Below, piece after piece: positions 1 through 7,201 of a stretch of 7,722 bases of DNA (positions are counted from its first letter, which is position 1; each line of letters starts with the position of its first letter). Position numbers and translations under genes: made by a program. Source of the stretch: JANNPJ01 sp031400005 (lineage in GTDB: Bacteria > Actinomycetota > Actinomycetes > Actinomycetales > Kineosporiaceae). The notes under the pieces are model-generated. The model searched no databases. It was not told the origin of the DNA and was given only the letters and a program-made list of their open reading frames with translations. The stretch is from NCBI GenBank assembly GCA_031400005.1, contig JANNPJ010000824.1:1-7722 (forward strand). Reading direction: 5' to 3'.

Positions 1-265
1 TGAAGCTGATCCCGCGCACGGCGTGCACCTCGCGCGCCAGAAGCATGAAGGGCGAGCGCTAGAGGAAACGGTGCTGGTTGTCCTTGCTGCCCGCCGGTCG
101 CCCGGACGCGAAGACCCGGTACGTGACGTGCAGGTTGTCGACGATCACGGTCGGCCGGAGGCCGACGGTGGAATCGGTTGTCAGCGGACGGCTCCGGTCC
201 GGTCGAGGGTCGGTTGGGTCGGTGGGGGCCGCAATCTGGACGGCGGCACCGTTGCTCTCAGTCAC
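1..265 (-). pseudogene. ABC transporter ATP-binding subunit (Wzt/TagH-like), N-terminal part, interrupted by in-frame TAG
   Basis: Reading right to left, a frame opens at GTG 265-263 and begins MTESNGAAVQ. It contains TVIVDNLHVTYRVFASG (about residues 39-55), the first beta-strand region typical of ATPases that export polysaccharide or teichoic acid. The frame stops at a TAG at 61-59. In the same frame the sequence then continues RSPFMLLAREVHAVRGISF to the window edge, and REVHAVRGISF is the strand that precedes the Walker A loop in this family. Both sides of the stop therefore belong to one protein. Walker A and the later motifs lie outside the window. The GTG start overlaps the end of the permease gene by 8 bases, the usual coupling of permease and ATPase. 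The stop could be a real nonsense mutation or a sequencing error. Restart at the ATG at 46-44 is possible, but no ribosome binding site precedes it. The family call is firm; loss of function is inferred. Confidence 0.7.
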
Positions 266-1148
266 GCCCGTACAGTCCTTCGGCTCGCCAGAAAAAGAGG
301 AATCCTGCCACGAACATCACCACACCCCAGATGATGCCCAACTGCCAGGTAAGGGCATCCGCATGCACACCCTCCAGGCCGCGGTCGCGGCTGAGCAGAG
401 CGTCCCGGACCAGGGTGATGTAGACGTTCACCGGGTTGATCTTCAGAACTGTTGTCAGCAGGCCGTCGCCGCTGAACTTTTCACTGACCGCGAAGAAGAT
501 ACCGCTGACGTAGAACATCAGGCGGGTGATGAACGGAATCAGCTGAGCGACGTCCCGGACATGGATGGTCAACCGGGCCGCGAAGAACGCCACTCCGGCG
601 CAGAACAGCGCCATCAGGAAGTACGCCGGGAAGATCATCAGCCAGCGCACCGAGATCGGCTCGCCGCTGAACATCACGATCGCGCACATCACCAGCATCA
701 CCGGGCCCAGTGCGAACAGTTGCTGGAGCACCGAGGCGATCGGCAGCACCGCCCGAGGGAAGTGCAGGGTGCGGACCAGCCCTCGGTTATTGATGATCGA
801 CTTAGCGCCGTCGGAGAAGCACCCGGAGAAGAAGGCGAAGGTGAAGACGCCGGTGACCAGGAACGGGATGAAGTGGTCTGGCCGGTTCGGGTTCGGCACG
901 ATCACGCCGAAGACCAGCCCGTAGACGGCCGCGTTGATGCACGGCAGCAACACGATCCAGGCGGCGCCGAGCCGGTCGGCCTCGTTCTGCGCCCGAAACC
1001 GGGAGCGGGCCAGTTCGGCCGCGAAGTACCGTCGCTCCCAGAGCTCCCGCACGTACACAGTGAAAGGTGGCCGGCCACCGAGCTCCGCCAGGCCGTGCGC
1101 GGCCGCCAGCGCGGCCGCGTCCGCCCCCGAAGGCGTGGTGGTGGTCAT
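258..1148 (-). CDS. ABC transporter permease for polysaccharide/teichoic acid export (Wzm/TagG-like)
   Basis: This is the membrane subunit of an ABC-2 type exporter that moves lipid-linked glycan across the cytoplasmic membrane together with the adjacent ATPase. From ATG 1148 it has 296 residues, normal for the family. A cytoplasmic N-terminus of about 60 residues is followed by about six hydrophobic segments, near 62-85, 94-112, 133-163, 166-192, 203-221 and 269-289. The signature NNRGLVRTLHFPRAVLPI (about 120-137) is typical of Wzm/TagG permeases. Two starts are possible. ATG 1169 overlaps the dehydrogenase stop as ATGA but has only a weak upstream site. ATG 1148 has AGGAG five bases upstream and is preferred. 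The 3' end overlaps the ATPase start by 8 bases. The transported glycan cannot be read from the sequence; a wall teichoic acid-like polymer is an alternative to an O-antigen or capsule. Confidence 0.93.
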   Translation of the reverse strand: MTTTTPSGADAAALAAAHGLAELGGRPPFTVYVRELWERRYFAAELARSRFRAQNEADRLGAAWIVLLPCINAAVYGLVFGVIVPNPNRPDHFIPFLVTGVFTFAFFSGCFSDGAKSIINNRGLVRTLHFPRAVLPIASVLQQLFALGPVMLVMCAIVMFSGEPISVRWLMIFPAYFLMALFCAGVAFFAARLTIHVRDVAQLIPFITRLMFYVSGIFFAVSEKFSGDGLLTTVLKINPVNVYITLVRDALLSRDRGLEGVHADALTWQLGIIWGVVMFVAGFLFFWRAEGLYGRD

Positions 1149-1153
1149 TCGTT

Positions 1154-1158
1154 CTCCT
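1154..1158 (-). promoter_or_regulatory. Ribosome binding site of the ABC permease
   Basis: On the minus strand AGGAG lies five bases before ATG 1148-1146. It supports this codon over the in-frame ATG at 1169, which would add the seven residues MTSRGER. Confidence 0.7.
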
Positions 1159-1165
1159 CGGCTAG

Positions 1166-2473
1166 TCATAGTCGTTCCACGGTCGGCAGGTCGGGCATCG
1201 CCCCGCGGGTGTCAAGGAGTAAGGGTGCCAGTCGGCCGAGCACAGTGAGGTCGTACATCGAGTGACGTTGCAGTAAGACCGTAATGTCCGCCTTCTCGAC
1301 TGCCTCTTCCAGAACGGCGACCCGCTCCAACGTCAGCCCGTCGATCGACCAGATCGGGACGAACGGGTCGTGGAAGAGTACCCGGGCGCCCTGGCCGGCC
1401 AGCTTCTGGGCGATTGGGCCGGCGGGAGACTCGCGCTGGTCGGAGATGTCGGCTTTGTAGGTGACGCCCATCAGGAGCACGGTCGAGCCCCGCAACGGTT
1501 TGGCCAGGTCGTTCAGTGCTTTCTGAATCCGGTGCACCACGTAGCCCGGCATCCCGTTGTTGATCTCTTGTGCCAGCTCGACGAACCGGAACGGATAGCC
1601 CAGTGCCGACTGCACTTGGTAGGACAGATAGTTGGGATCGATCGGTATGCAGTGCCCGCCGACGCCCGGGCCCGGGTAAAAAGGCTGGAAGCCGAACGGC
1701 TTTGTCGCGGCACACCGGATGACGTCCCAGAGGTCAATGTCCAGTTCGTGGCAAAAACGGGCCATTTCGTTCACCAAGGCGATGTTGACATGGCGGTAGG
1801 TGTTCTCCAGGAGCTTAGCCATCTCGGCCTCGCGGGTACCTCGAGCCGGAACCACCTGGTCGACTATGACCTGATAGAAGGCAATTGCCCGCTGGGTGCA
1901 CGCCGCGGTGCTGCCACCGATCACCTTCGGAGTGTTACGGAATCCGTACGTCGGGTTCCCTGGGTCGATCCGCTCCGGGGAGAAAGCCAGGAAGAGATCG
2001 GTGCCGACGCGTAGTCCGCCTTCCTCCAGTCGCGGGCGCAGCAGTTCTTCGGTCGTCCCCGGGTAGGTGGTGGATTCCAGGACGACGAGAGTGTCGGCGG
2101 TGACATGGTTGGCAACCGTCGCGATGGCCGTGAGAACCGGGTCCAGGTCCGGTCGGCCGTCGTCGGCCAGCGGCGTCGGGACGCAGATCACCACGGTTTT
2201 GGCCGACGCGATCACCGCCGGGTTGGTCGTCGCAACGAACCCGGAAGCCAGCATCGCCTCGACATCGGCGTCCGACAGGTCGTCCACGTGCGAGCGTCGC
2301 TCACCGAGGGTGGCCACCACGCCCGCGTTCACGTCGAGCCCAGTCACTTTCAGGCCGCTGCGGCAGGCTTCCTGGGCCAGTGGCAAGCCGACGTAACCCA
2401 GCCCGATGACGACGAGGTCCAGCGAATCACCTGCCAGGGTCACGCCAGCACGTCCTTCCCGGTGGTTGATCAT
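1166..2473 (-). CDS. UDP-N-acetylhexosamine 6-dehydrogenase (WbpA/UDP-GlcNAc dehydrogenase-like, UDP-Glc/GDP-Man dehydrogenase family)
   Basis: The enzyme should oxidise C6 of a UDP-sugar to the uronate with two NAD+, giving a uronic-acid donor. Its 435 residues show the full family layout. An N-terminal Rossmann fold carries VVIGLGYVGLP (21-31). Next come STTYPGTTEE (134-143) and FSPERIDPG (164-172), then the conserved lysine in AEMAKLLENTYRHVN (216-230). The catalytic cysteine C275 lies in GPGVGGHCIPIDP, and the C-terminal NAD domain contains GVTYKADISDQRESP (336-350). FYPGPGVGGHCIPIDP resembles WbpA-type UDP-GlcNAc dehydrogenases more than WecC (UDP-ManNAc dehydrogenase), so UDP-GlcNAc is the best substrate guess, with UDP-ManNAc as an alternative. 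ATG 2473 is 6 bases from the upstream glycosyltransferase stop. A GTG at 2443, preceded by GGAAGGA, would give a more usual N-terminus. The 3' end overlaps the alternative permease start by 4 bases. All catalytic residues I can check are present. Confidence 0.93.
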   Translation of the reverse strand: MINHREGRAGVTLAGDSLDLVVIGLGYVGLPLAQEACRSGLKVTGLDVNAGVVATLGERRSHVDDLSDADVEAMLASGFVATTNPAVIASAKTVVICVPTPLADDGRPDLDPVLTAIATVANHVTADTLVVLESTTYPGTTEELLRPRLEEGGLRVGTDLFLAFSPERIDPGNPTYGFRNTPKVIGGSTAACTQRAIAFYQVIVDQVVPARGTREAEMAKLLENTYRHVNIALVNEMARFCHELDIDLWDVIRCAATKPFGFQPFYPGPGVGGHCIPIDPNYLSYQVQSALGYPFRFVELAQEINNGMPGYVVHRIQKALNDLAKPLRGSTVLLMGVTYKADISDQRESPAGPIAQKLAGQGARVLFHDPFVPIWSIDGLTLERVAVLEEAVEKADITVLLQRHSMYDLTVLGRLAPLLLDTRGAMPDLPTVERL

Positions 2474-2479
2474 CGCTTC

Positions 2480-3955
2480 TCATTGCTGACCCCAGCCGAG
2501 GTCTGCCCACCGTTCGGCCTCGGTCCCGGAGAAATGCACGGCGTTCAGCCGATAGTACCGATTGGCGATCTCGCTACGGGCCGCGATGTATCCGTCGCTT
2601 GCTCCCGGAATCAGGTGCTCCACCCACCGGGTATCGAACAATCCGGCGGTCAGAGCATCGGTGACAAGCAACTCCCGGGTGTTGGTGGTGGGCGCCGGAA
2701 CGTCTTCTACCGGGGCCAACCGGACGTCGAGGGAGAGCGGTCCACGCAGGTCTGACAGTCGCGGCGGGCGACCGAGCAGGCCGGCGATCGGGCGCGGCAG
2801 TACCCGCCCGATCTGCCGGCGAGCGAACCGCTGGGCGTGCAGGGCGGCGGCGTCCATCCGCTCACCGGCCGCGGGCCGACCGCTCGCCGCGAAACCGATT
2901 ACCGCTCGGGCGGCCTCGGTGGCGCCGGTGGTTGCGGGCAGCTCCCGGCAGGCGGCGATCAACCGCTCGCGCACCCGTTTGTCCAGCAGCCGGTCCAATG
3001 CGGCGTCGAACTCCTTCGGCCGGTCCGGATCGGCGGCCAGCGCCAGGCCGGTGCCGGCCACCACCCGGGCTCGGGTCGGCTGGTCGTCGGTTACCGCATC
3101 CGAGTTCGGCACCAGCAGGGTGGGAATGGCGGAGTAGAGAAGTTCATGGACGGCGTTGTATCCGCTGGCCGAGACCGCGGCATCGAAGGCGTTCAGGTAT
3201 CGGACCAAGGGAAAGACCGAGATCACTTTGGGGCCGCCGGCCGGCATTCCCTCGCCGCGGATCGGTGACGAGGTGACCGTCACCTGCCAACCAGCCGCGG
3301 TGAATCGCTCCACCGTGCGCTGGTAGGCGGCGTAGAGGTCGGTGCGCCGGTTGCTGCCCAGGCTCACCATCACCGTCGGCAGATCGGGATCCAGGTCGAG
3401 CTCGGCGCGGGCCGTGTCGCGGTCCAGCATCGGCACGTGACCAACCAGGGTGACCGGATCGAGTCGTTGGGCGTCGGTCAGGGTGGCGGTCCGACCGACG
3501 TCGCCGCCTGAGGCCAGGTCACCCGGCTCGAGGACGGCGGCGAACAGCCGGCGGTAGCGCAGGGCTCGGGCGCCGACGCCCTTCTGCCACATCGCCCGGC
3601 GGCTCCAGATAAACGGCACCTCCGGCATTCGCCGCAAGGCGCGCAAAACGCCGTCATACGGATAAACACCGTCGAAAACGAAGGCGCTCGCGCCGACTTC
3701 CTCAATCAGGGCAACGATCCGGTCGGCGAGGTAGGCGTCCCAGTGTCGGCGGGGGACCTGCTCCCGCAACACGCCGGGGGCGAATTCGGCACGCATGTCG
3801 TATTGGCCGACCACCGGGACGGCCGACGACAACGAGAAGATCACCGGATCCATCCCGCCCAGGGACGCGAGGGCCAGGGCTAGTTGGCGGGAAAGGTGCC
3901 CCATTCCCTTGCCATTCGTTGTCGCCAGTACCACCGTGGGCGGGCCGGTGCGCAT
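2480..3955 (-). CDS. GT-B glycosyltransferase, MurG/GT28-like, with extra C-terminal region
   Basis: This is a probable cytoplasmic or membrane-associated nucleotide-sugar glycosyltransferase of 491 residues. The N-terminal domain begins with NGKGMGHLSRQLA (14-26), the glycine-rich loop seen in MurG-like enzymes. The C-terminal Rossmann domain contains TVMVSLGSN (194-202), then SASGYNAVHELLYSAIPTLL (262-281) and SDAVTDDQPTRA (285-296). These match the MurG-type donor-binding pattern of a Gly/Ser turn, a conserved Glu and a D-Q motif. After about residue 360 there are some 130 more residues that I do not recognise: an Arg-rich linker, then a segment ending EIANRYYRLNAVHFSGTEAE (462-481). Start ATG 3955 has no good Shine-Dalgarno site close by; GAGGA lies about 15 bases upstream. 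The gene is the first of the minus-strand operon, 6 bases before the dehydrogenase. The donor is unknown; UDP-GlcNAc or a derivative fits the fold and neighbours. Confidence 0.85.
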   Translation of the reverse strand: MRTGPPTVVLATTNGKGMGHLSRQLALALASLGGMDPVIFSLSSAVPVVGQYDMRAEFAPGVLREQVPRRHWDAYLADRIVALIEEVGASAFVFDGVYPYDGVLRALRRMPEVPFIWSRRAMWQKGVGARALRYRRLFAAVLEPGDLASGGDVGRTATLTDAQRLDPVTLVGHVPMLDRDTARAELDLDPDLPTVMVSLGSNRRTDLYAAYQRTVERFTAAGWQVTVTSSPIRGEGMPAGGPKVISVFPLVRYLNAFDAAVSASGYNAVHELLYSAIPTLLVPNSDAVTDDQPTRARVVAGTGLALAADPDRPKEFDAALDRLLDKRVRERLIAACRELPATTGATEAARAVIGFAASGRPAAGERMDAAALHAQRFARRQIGRVLPRPIAGLLGRPPRLSDLRGPLSLDVRLAPVEDVPAPTTNTRELLVTDALTAGLFDTRWVEHLIPGASDGYIAARSEIANRYYRLNAVHFSGTEAERWADLGWGQQ

Positions 3956-3999
3956 CGCGTGGGGTCGCCGTCCTCGTCGTCACTCGGAGCCAGAAAGTC

Positions 4000-4029
4000 A
4001 TCTAACCGTCACCCACTGTTCATCCGCAA
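4000..4029 (-). promoter_or_regulatory. Candidate promoter of the minus-strand operon
   Basis: On the minus strand TTGCGG (4029-4024) is followed after 18 bases by TTAGAT (4005-4000), about 45 bases before ATG 3955. It sits in the least GC-rich part of the divergent region. The -10 match is weak, so this is a suggestion by position and composition only. Confidence 0.3.
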
Positions 4030-4116
4030 TCACGCACAGGCGATCCAGCGGCGGGCGCGCGCTCAACATACGGCAGACTAGGCGGCGAGCCGCACTCTGG
4101 GCGGAGCTTGGGTGAC

Positions 4117-4124
4117 GAGGAGGA
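4117..4124 (+). promoter_or_regulatory. Ribosome binding site of the GT4 glycosyltransferase
   Basis: GAGGAGGA lies nine bases before ATG 4134. It is a near-perfect Shine-Dalgarno site and fixes the start of the TPR-like extension, so that extension is translated. Confidence 0.85.
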
Positions 4125-4133
4125 TCTACCGGA

Positions 4134-5945
4134 ATGGGAGCGCTCGCGCGGCTGCAACGCAAGCTCAAGCGGCAAGTGAGAGCGATGCCCAGACGGGGTC
4201 GTAAAGCGGCTCGAATCGCGATCACCTACGCCGAGACCGCCGTTGCCGTCCGTCGCCACCAGGCACAGCGGCACGAGGATGCGCTCGGCTGGCTGCAGGA
4301 TGCCGCCCGGCGTAGCCCCGCGGACATGCGGGTGGCCCGGCTTCGCTCCCAGATACTGGCCCGGACCGGTCGGATGTCGGACGCGTTGACCGAGGCATCT
4401 CGGCTGGTCATCGAGGCTCCCAGCCCGCGAAACCGGCGGCTGCAGCGGAGTTTGCAGGGGCGTTGGGTGGAGACCGACGCCACCTGGCGGCCGACCGTGC
4501 CGAGGCTGGGATCCGCAAGATCGCCGCTCGAGCCGATCCCCGGCCGGGTGCTCTACCTGGCCAAGGAATCGATGCCGCATCGCAACAATGGGTACTGCAC
4601 TCGCACTCACGAGACACTGCTCGCTGTCCGGGCCACCGGACGGGTCCCGATCGCCGTCACGTTGCCGGGTTTCCCTGCGGTCCCGATCGGCGGTACGGAC
4701 GACGGGCAACCGGTGGCCCGCAGCTCCCGGGTGGACGACATCGAGTACCACCACGTGCTGCCCGGAGCCCAGCACCTGCTCAGCGACGTCCCCTACGACG
4801 AGTACGTGCAGTTGACCACCACCACCTTCGCCCGCGAGGTACGTCGAGTCCGGCCCGAGGTGCTGCACGCCGGATCCGGGCACCGCGGCTACGACCTCGC
4901 GGCGGTCGGTCAGGCGCTGGCCGATTGGGCCGACCTGCCGTGGATCTACGAGGTCCGGTCGTTCTTCGAGACCACCTGGACGGCGGACGAGCGGTACGCC
5001 GAGCACGCCGAGTACTACCACCGCCGGTTTGACGCCGAGAGCCGGGCCATGCGGGCCGCGGACGCCGTGGTCACGCTCAGCGGACCGATGCGCGACGAGA
5101 TCGTCCACGAGCACGGAATCGACCCGGCCAAGGTCTTCGTGATTCCGAACGCGGTGGATCTGGAGCGGTTCGTACCGGTCTCCCCGGATGCCGCGGTGAC
5201 CCGCAACCTGGCCCGTCGGCTGGGCCTGGACGGCACCTTCGTGCTCGGCTACATCAGCAACCTCGACCACTTCCGGGAGGGGCAGGAGGTGCTGCTGGAG
5301 GCGGCCGCAGTGCTGCGCGCTGCGGGGCACCCGGTGTCCGTGCTGCTGGTCGGTGAGGGCCGGCGGAAGGTCGAGCTGGAGGAGAAGGCTCGCGCCCTCG
5401 GACTCGGCCGCTGGTGCGTCTTCGCCGGCTCGGTACCGTTCGACGAAGTGCCGGCCTGGTACGCGCAGATCGACCTGTTCGTGGTTCCCCGGGTGTCGGA
5501 ACGGGCGGGCCGGATGGTGTCCCCGATGAAGCCGTTCGAGGCGATGGCGATGGAGATACCGGTGCTGGTCAGTGACCTGCCCGCCCTGGTCGAGATCGCT
5601 GGCCCGGACGAGGAACGGTCGTTCGTGTTCACTGCCGGTGACCCGACGTCGCTGGCAGCCCGGGTCGCGGCGTTGATCGACCATCCCGAGGAGCTGGCCA
5701 AGCGGGTGGCCTCGGCCGCGGAATGGGTTCGCGCCGAGCGCACCTGGGCCGGGAACGGCACCGCGTTCGACAACGTCTACCGGTTCGCCCAGGAGCGACA
5801 CGCGGCCCGAACCGCTGTTCCTACGCCTCCTACGCCTCCTACGCCTCCTGCGCCGGTGCCCACGCCGGCAGCGATGCCGGTCTCTACGCCGGTCTCCCCG
5901 TCGGTCTCCCCGTCGGTCTCTACGCCGGGAGCTTCGGCATGCTGA
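4134..5945 (+). CDS. GT4-family glycosyltransferase with TPR-like N-terminus and Pro/Thr/Ser repeat tail
   Basis: This is a GT-B retaining-type glycosyltransferase (GT4 clan) of 603 residues, longer than the usual 380-420. Residues 1-30 are very basic and could touch membrane phospholipid or the glycan carrier. Residues about 38-95 (HEDALGWLQDAARRSPADMRVARLRSQILARTGR in part) look like one or two TPR-type helical hairpins. The catalytic part runs from about 137 to 550. It has the acceptor-side glycine loop HRNNGYCTRTHETLL (149-163), WIYEVRSFFETTW (270-282), the hinge IPNAVDLERF (337-346), LLVGEGRRK (404-412), and the donor-site motif VSPMKPFEAMAMEIPVL (462-478) with the conserved Glu. Residues 562-603 are low complexity, rich in PTP and PSVS, and encoded by short tandem repeats. 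The stop overlaps the next glycosyltransferase start by 7 bases, so the two are probably coupled. Donor and acceptor cannot be read from the sequence. Confidence 0.9.
   Translation: MGALARLQRKLKRQVRAMPRRGRKAARIAITYAETAVAVRRHQAQRHEDALGWLQDAARRSPADMRVARLRSQILARTGRMSDALTEASRLVIEAPSPRNRRLQRSLQGRWVETDATWRPTVPRLGSARSPLEPIPGRVLYLAKESMPHRNNGYCTRTHETLLAVRATGRVPIAVTLPGFPAVPIGGTDDGQPVARSSRVDDIEYHHVLPGAQHLLSDVPYDEYVQLTTTTFAREVRRVRPEVLHAGSGHRGYDLAAVGQALADWADLPWIYEVRSFFETTWTADERYAEHAEYYHRRFDAESRAMRAADAVVTLSGPMRDEIVHEHGIDPAKVFVIPNAVDLERFVPVSPDAAVTRNLARRLGLDGTFVLGYISNLDHFREGQEVLLEAAAVLRAAGHPVSVLLVGEGRRKVELEEKARALGLGRWCVFAGSVPFDEVPAWYAQIDLFVVPRVSERAGRMVSPMKPFEAMAMEIPVLVSDLPALVEIAGPDEERSFVFTAGDPTSLAARVAALIDHPEELAKRVASAAEWVRAERTWAGNGTAFDNVYRFAQERHAARTAVPTPPTPPTPPAPVPTPAAMPVSTPVSPSVSPSVSTPGASAC
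5820..5855 (+). repeat. 9-base tandem repeat in the glycosyltransferase tail
   Basis: CCTACGCCT occurs three times without change (5820-5828, 5829-5837, 5838-5846), followed by a diverged fourth copy CCTGCGCCG (5847-5855). It encodes Pro-Thr-Pro units. The unit length is a multiple of three, so gain or loss of a copy keeps the frame. Confidence 0.95.
5879..5926 (+). repeat. 12-base tandem repeat in the glycosyltransferase tail, A-B-B-A order
   Basis: There are four adjacent 12-mers: GGTCTCTACGCC (5879-5890), GGTCTCCCCGTC (5891-5902), GGTCTCCCCGTC (5903-5914) and GGTCTCTACGCC (5915-5926). The outer pair is identical and the inner pair is identical. They encode the VSTP/VSPS units at the C-terminus. 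The array ends where the ribosome binding site of the next gene begins. Confidence 0.95.
5927..5931 (+). promoter_or_regulatory. Ribosome binding site of the second glycosyltransferase
   Basis: GGGAG lies seven bases before ATG 5939, immediately after the last 12-base repeat copy. It supports ATG 5939 as the start, although the same frame is open further upstream through the repeat array. Confidence 0.65.
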
Positions 5946-7171
5946 TCTCCCTGCCCAGCCGGGACCAGAGCACCGAAGGCTGGGTCGCCGAAACGTTCGC
6001 TGCGCTCGCGCGGCTGCCGGTGGACGGCCCGGAGCCGGTGGTCTGGCCGTTCGCCCCGTACTACTCCGGCAACCCGTTCCAGAATCTGCTCTACAGCGGC
6101 TTCCTCGAGCAGGGCCTGCTCGCGGTGCCCACCTTCCGGGCCGAGGACCTGCGCGTCACCACCCGGAACTGGCCCGCCGATCTGCCGCTCGTCGTCCATC
6201 TGCATTGGCTGAACCAGGTTCTGGCCAAGGCCCGCACCGACGCCGAGGCCGACCAAGCGCTCGACCGGCACACCGACCTCCTCGACTCGCTGAAAAGCCG
6301 CGGTGCGCGGCTGCTTTGGACCGTTCACAATGCGCTCCCGCACGACACCCGGTTCGAGGCGCAGGAGGTGCAGTTGCGCCGGGACGTGATCGACCGGGTC
6401 GACCTGGTGCACATCATGAGCCCGCGCACGCCGGCGCTGGTGGCCGACTGGTTCACCCTGCCGGCCGATCGGATCTACCAATGCGATCACCCCGGCTATC
6501 ACGGGGTGTACCCGGACTGGGTGAGCCGGGCCGACGCCCGACGGCGGTTGCGGATTCCGCACGGCGCGGTCGCATTGCTGCTGACCGGTGCGATCAAGCC
6601 GTACAAGGGCCTCCTCGAACTGTTCGAGGCGGTCGACCGGGTCTGCGTCGAACGACCTGGCTCGGTGGTCCTGGTGGTTGCCGGCAAGCCGGACGACGCT
6701 CCGGAGACGACGGCGTTCATCGCCGCCGCGGCCGCGCATCCCGCCGTCCGTTTGCTGGCCGGGCAGGTACCGGACGTCGACATCCAGGTCCTGATGCGGG
6801 CCTGCGACATCGTTGCGGTCCCGTACCGGCGCTCGCTGAACTCCGGGGTGCTGGCGCTCGCGCTGACCTGGGGACGGCCGGTGCTGCTGCCGGACAACTC
6901 GGGATCGGTGCCGCTGGTCGATGACCCGTCGGCGCCGGCCGGGCTGATCTACCCGGGCGATGACCCGGACGCACTGGTCGAGGCCGTTCGAGCCTGCCTG
7001 AGCTGGGATCTCTCCGCCGCGAACGCCGCCGCCGCCGAAGCCGGGGCCCGCATCGACCGGGCGACGATCGCAGCGAAGTTCGCCACCGACATGCGTGGCT
7101 GGGCGGATACCGGCTTGATACCCCGCGCCGCCCCGGTAGGCGTTGCCGATTGGGTGGTGCCCGCGCGATGA
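5939..7171 (+). CDS. GT-B glycosyltransferase (GT4-like clan, exopolysaccharide type)
   Basis: This is a cytosolic or membrane-associated glycosyltransferase of 410 residues, a normal length. The N-terminal domain holds VVHLHWLNQ (85-93) and LLWTVHNALPHD (125-136), a His-Trp/His-Asn pattern common in bacterial exopolysaccharide GT-B enzymes. It is followed by DHPGYHGVYPDW (183-194). The C-terminal Rossmann domain starts with LLLTGAIKPYKGLLELFEA (213-231), the nucleotide-binding turn. It also contains VPYRRSLNSGVLALAL (294-309) and GRPVLLPDN (312-320). In this last region a Ser-Gly-Val turn stands where classical GT4 enzymes carry the second Glu of the EX7E motif. The start is ATG 5939, inside the end of the preceding gene (overlap ATGCTGA), with GGGAG upstream. 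In-frame codons back to about 5723 encode only repeat-derived SYAS and GLPVGLYAG units and are not counted as protein. The sugar specificity is unknown. Confidence 0.88.
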   Translation: MLISLPSRDQSTEGWVAETFAALARLPVDGPEPVVWPFAPYYSGNPFQNLLYSGFLEQGLLAVPTFRAEDLRVTTRNWPADLPLVVHLHWLNQVLAKARTDAEADQALDRHTDLLDSLKSRGARLLWTVHNALPHDTRFEAQEVQLRRDVIDRVDLVHIMSPRTPALVADWFTLPADRIYQCDHPGYHGVYPDWVSRADARRRLRIPHGAVALLLTGAIKPYKGLLELFEAVDRVCVERPGSVVLVVAGKPDDAPETTAFIAAAAAHPAVRLLAGQVPDVDIQVLMRACDIVAVPYRRSLNSGVLALALTWGRPVLLPDNSGSVPLVDDPSAPAGLIYPGDDPDALVEAVRACLSWDLSAANAAAAEAGARIDRATIAAKFATDMRGWADTGLIPRAAPVGVADWVVPAR

Positions 7172-7201
7172 GAACTCCCGCGCGGATGCTCGGGCGGTGC
7201 G

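Larger units (their letters stand above)
3956..4133. promoter_or_regulatory. Divergent intergenic region between the two operons
   Basis: These 178 bases separate two genes that point away from each other, so both operon promoters should lie here. A weak minus-strand promoter candidate is visible at 4000-4029. I see no convincing -10/-35 pair for the plus strand and no clear operator palindrome. The right end holds the strong GAGGAGGA site of the plus-strand gene. Confidence 0.6.

Noticed and set aside
1066..1079. Perfect 14-base palindrome GGTGGCCGGCCACC
   Set aside because: It lies inside the permease coding region and encodes the conserved-looking GGRPP stretch. Palindromes of G and C are expected by chance in such GC-rich DNA.
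78..1265. Long plus-strand open frame opposite the permease and the end of the dehydrogenase
   Set aside because: It is an antisense shadow. The product is rich in Arg, His, Gln and Asp with no domain, while the opposite strand encodes a clear membrane permease with family signatures.
4020..5801. Minus-strand open frame of about 590 codons opposite the GT4 gene
   Set aside because: It is antisense to a gene with full GT4 motifs and a strong ribosome binding site. Its low-complexity Arg/Gly/His composition is typical of a high-GC shadow frame.
5723..5938. Upstream in-frame extension of the second glycosyltransferase through the repeat array
   Set aside because: The frame is open because repeats in multiples of three contain no stops. 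It would overlap the GT4 gene by over 200 bases and encode only SYAS and GLPVG units, while ATG 5939 has its own GGGAG.
5815..5945. Possible programmed -1 frameshift fusing the two glycosyltransferases
   Set aside because: The frame relation would allow it, but I see no slippery heptamer or downstream stem near the overlap. Normal start-stop overlap with a ribosome binding site explains the arrangement.
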